Shown here: positions 63,954 to 64,000 of the stretch, in pieces
How the letters are laid out: each line of letters starts with the position of its first letter
Numbering within the stretch: the stretch's first letter is position 1
Assembly: GCF_000763295.1 (NCBI RefSeq)
Contig: NZ_JRJE01000030.1
Coordinates: forward strand, 1 to 64,000
DNA length: 64,000 nucleotides
DNA from: Thalassospira australica
GTDB taxonomy: Bacteria > Pseudomonadota > Alphaproteobacteria > Rhodospirillales > Thalassospiraceae
Direction: 5' to 3'
Notes under the pieces: model-generated
What the model was told of the DNA's origin: nothing
The model's database searches: none
Seen by the model: only the letters and a program-made list of their open reading frames with translations
Translations under genes and position numbers: made by a program

Positions 63954-64000
63954 TTATGGGAACAAAGTATTAGAGGGAATTGAAAAGCTTGAGGGCTATT

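Overview
The window looks like ordinary chromosome from an alphaproteobacterium, most likely a marine Rhodospirillales relative such as Thalassospira. The sequence basis is a circularly permuted two-piece tmRNA gene, an alpha-type SspB, a cytochrome bo3 (cyoABCD) operon with SURF1, and gene content typical of that group. The genus is an inference; no database was searched. Coding density is high. No rRNA, tRNA, insertion sequence, prophage or CRISPR array was seen.

Layout. 1-9240: an oxidative pentose (Weimberg-type) locus: the tail of an alpha-ketoglutaric semialdehyde dehydrogenase, a ROK regulator, a XylX-like 2-keto-3-deoxy acid dehydratase and a sugar ABC transporter on the minus strand, and divergently a XylB-like dehydrogenase and an unusually long IlvD/Edd dehydratase. 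9330-13330: purU, argE, NAD kinase, TetR regulator. 13480-16300: a sulfur operon (exported rhodanese, YeeE/YedE transporter, and a cysteine-repeat protein with 23 cysteines). 16600-18700: DEAD-box helicase and cold-shock protein. 18900-28240: MFS transporter, YaiI, then a branched-chain-type ABC operon ending in an aldehyde dehydrogenase, with a divergent AraC regulator. 28400-36000: DUF3750 protein, a COG0523 zinc-type GTPase behind a very long Zur-like palindrome, lipoprotein hydrolase, TspO, two divergent GSTs, MFS transporter. 36400-42800: cyoABCD, SURF1, DUF2235 hydrolase. 43000-47300: GST, peroxiredoxin-like protein, methyltransferase, TetR regulator, folA, thyA. 47430-50300: ssrA, sspB, class I fumarase. 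50400-54700: DMT and AbrB transporters, hydrolase, and a VOC/WYL-regulator pair. 54860-61813: a signalling block (GGDEF-EAL protein, TPR-like protein, a fused anti-sigma-kinase/receiver/PP2C protein, a STAS antagonist, an NtrC-type regulator). 61845-63953: CobD-like aminotransferase and a PhyH-like dioxygenase.

How parts work together. The first 9 kb supplies uptake and four of the five Weimberg steps; only the lactonase is not seen. ssrA makes a tag (ANDNNAPVAVAA) and the next gene encodes SspB, which delivers tagged proteins to ClpXP. The PP2C/STAS/GGDEF-EAL genes look like a partner-switching module tied to cyclic-di-GMP. Two electrophile/peroxide defence promoters 11 kb apart (upstream of a GST and a peroxiredoxin-like gene) carry an almost identical 23-bp element placed between -35 and -10, with a related element near a TetR gene. 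The VOC/WYL pair shares a nested, symmetric double inverted repeat.

Limits. All calls come from reading the translated proteins and DNA by eye. Start codons were moved where a better ribosome-binding site, signal peptide or family length argued for it, and each such choice is stated. Promoters and operators are pattern matches only.
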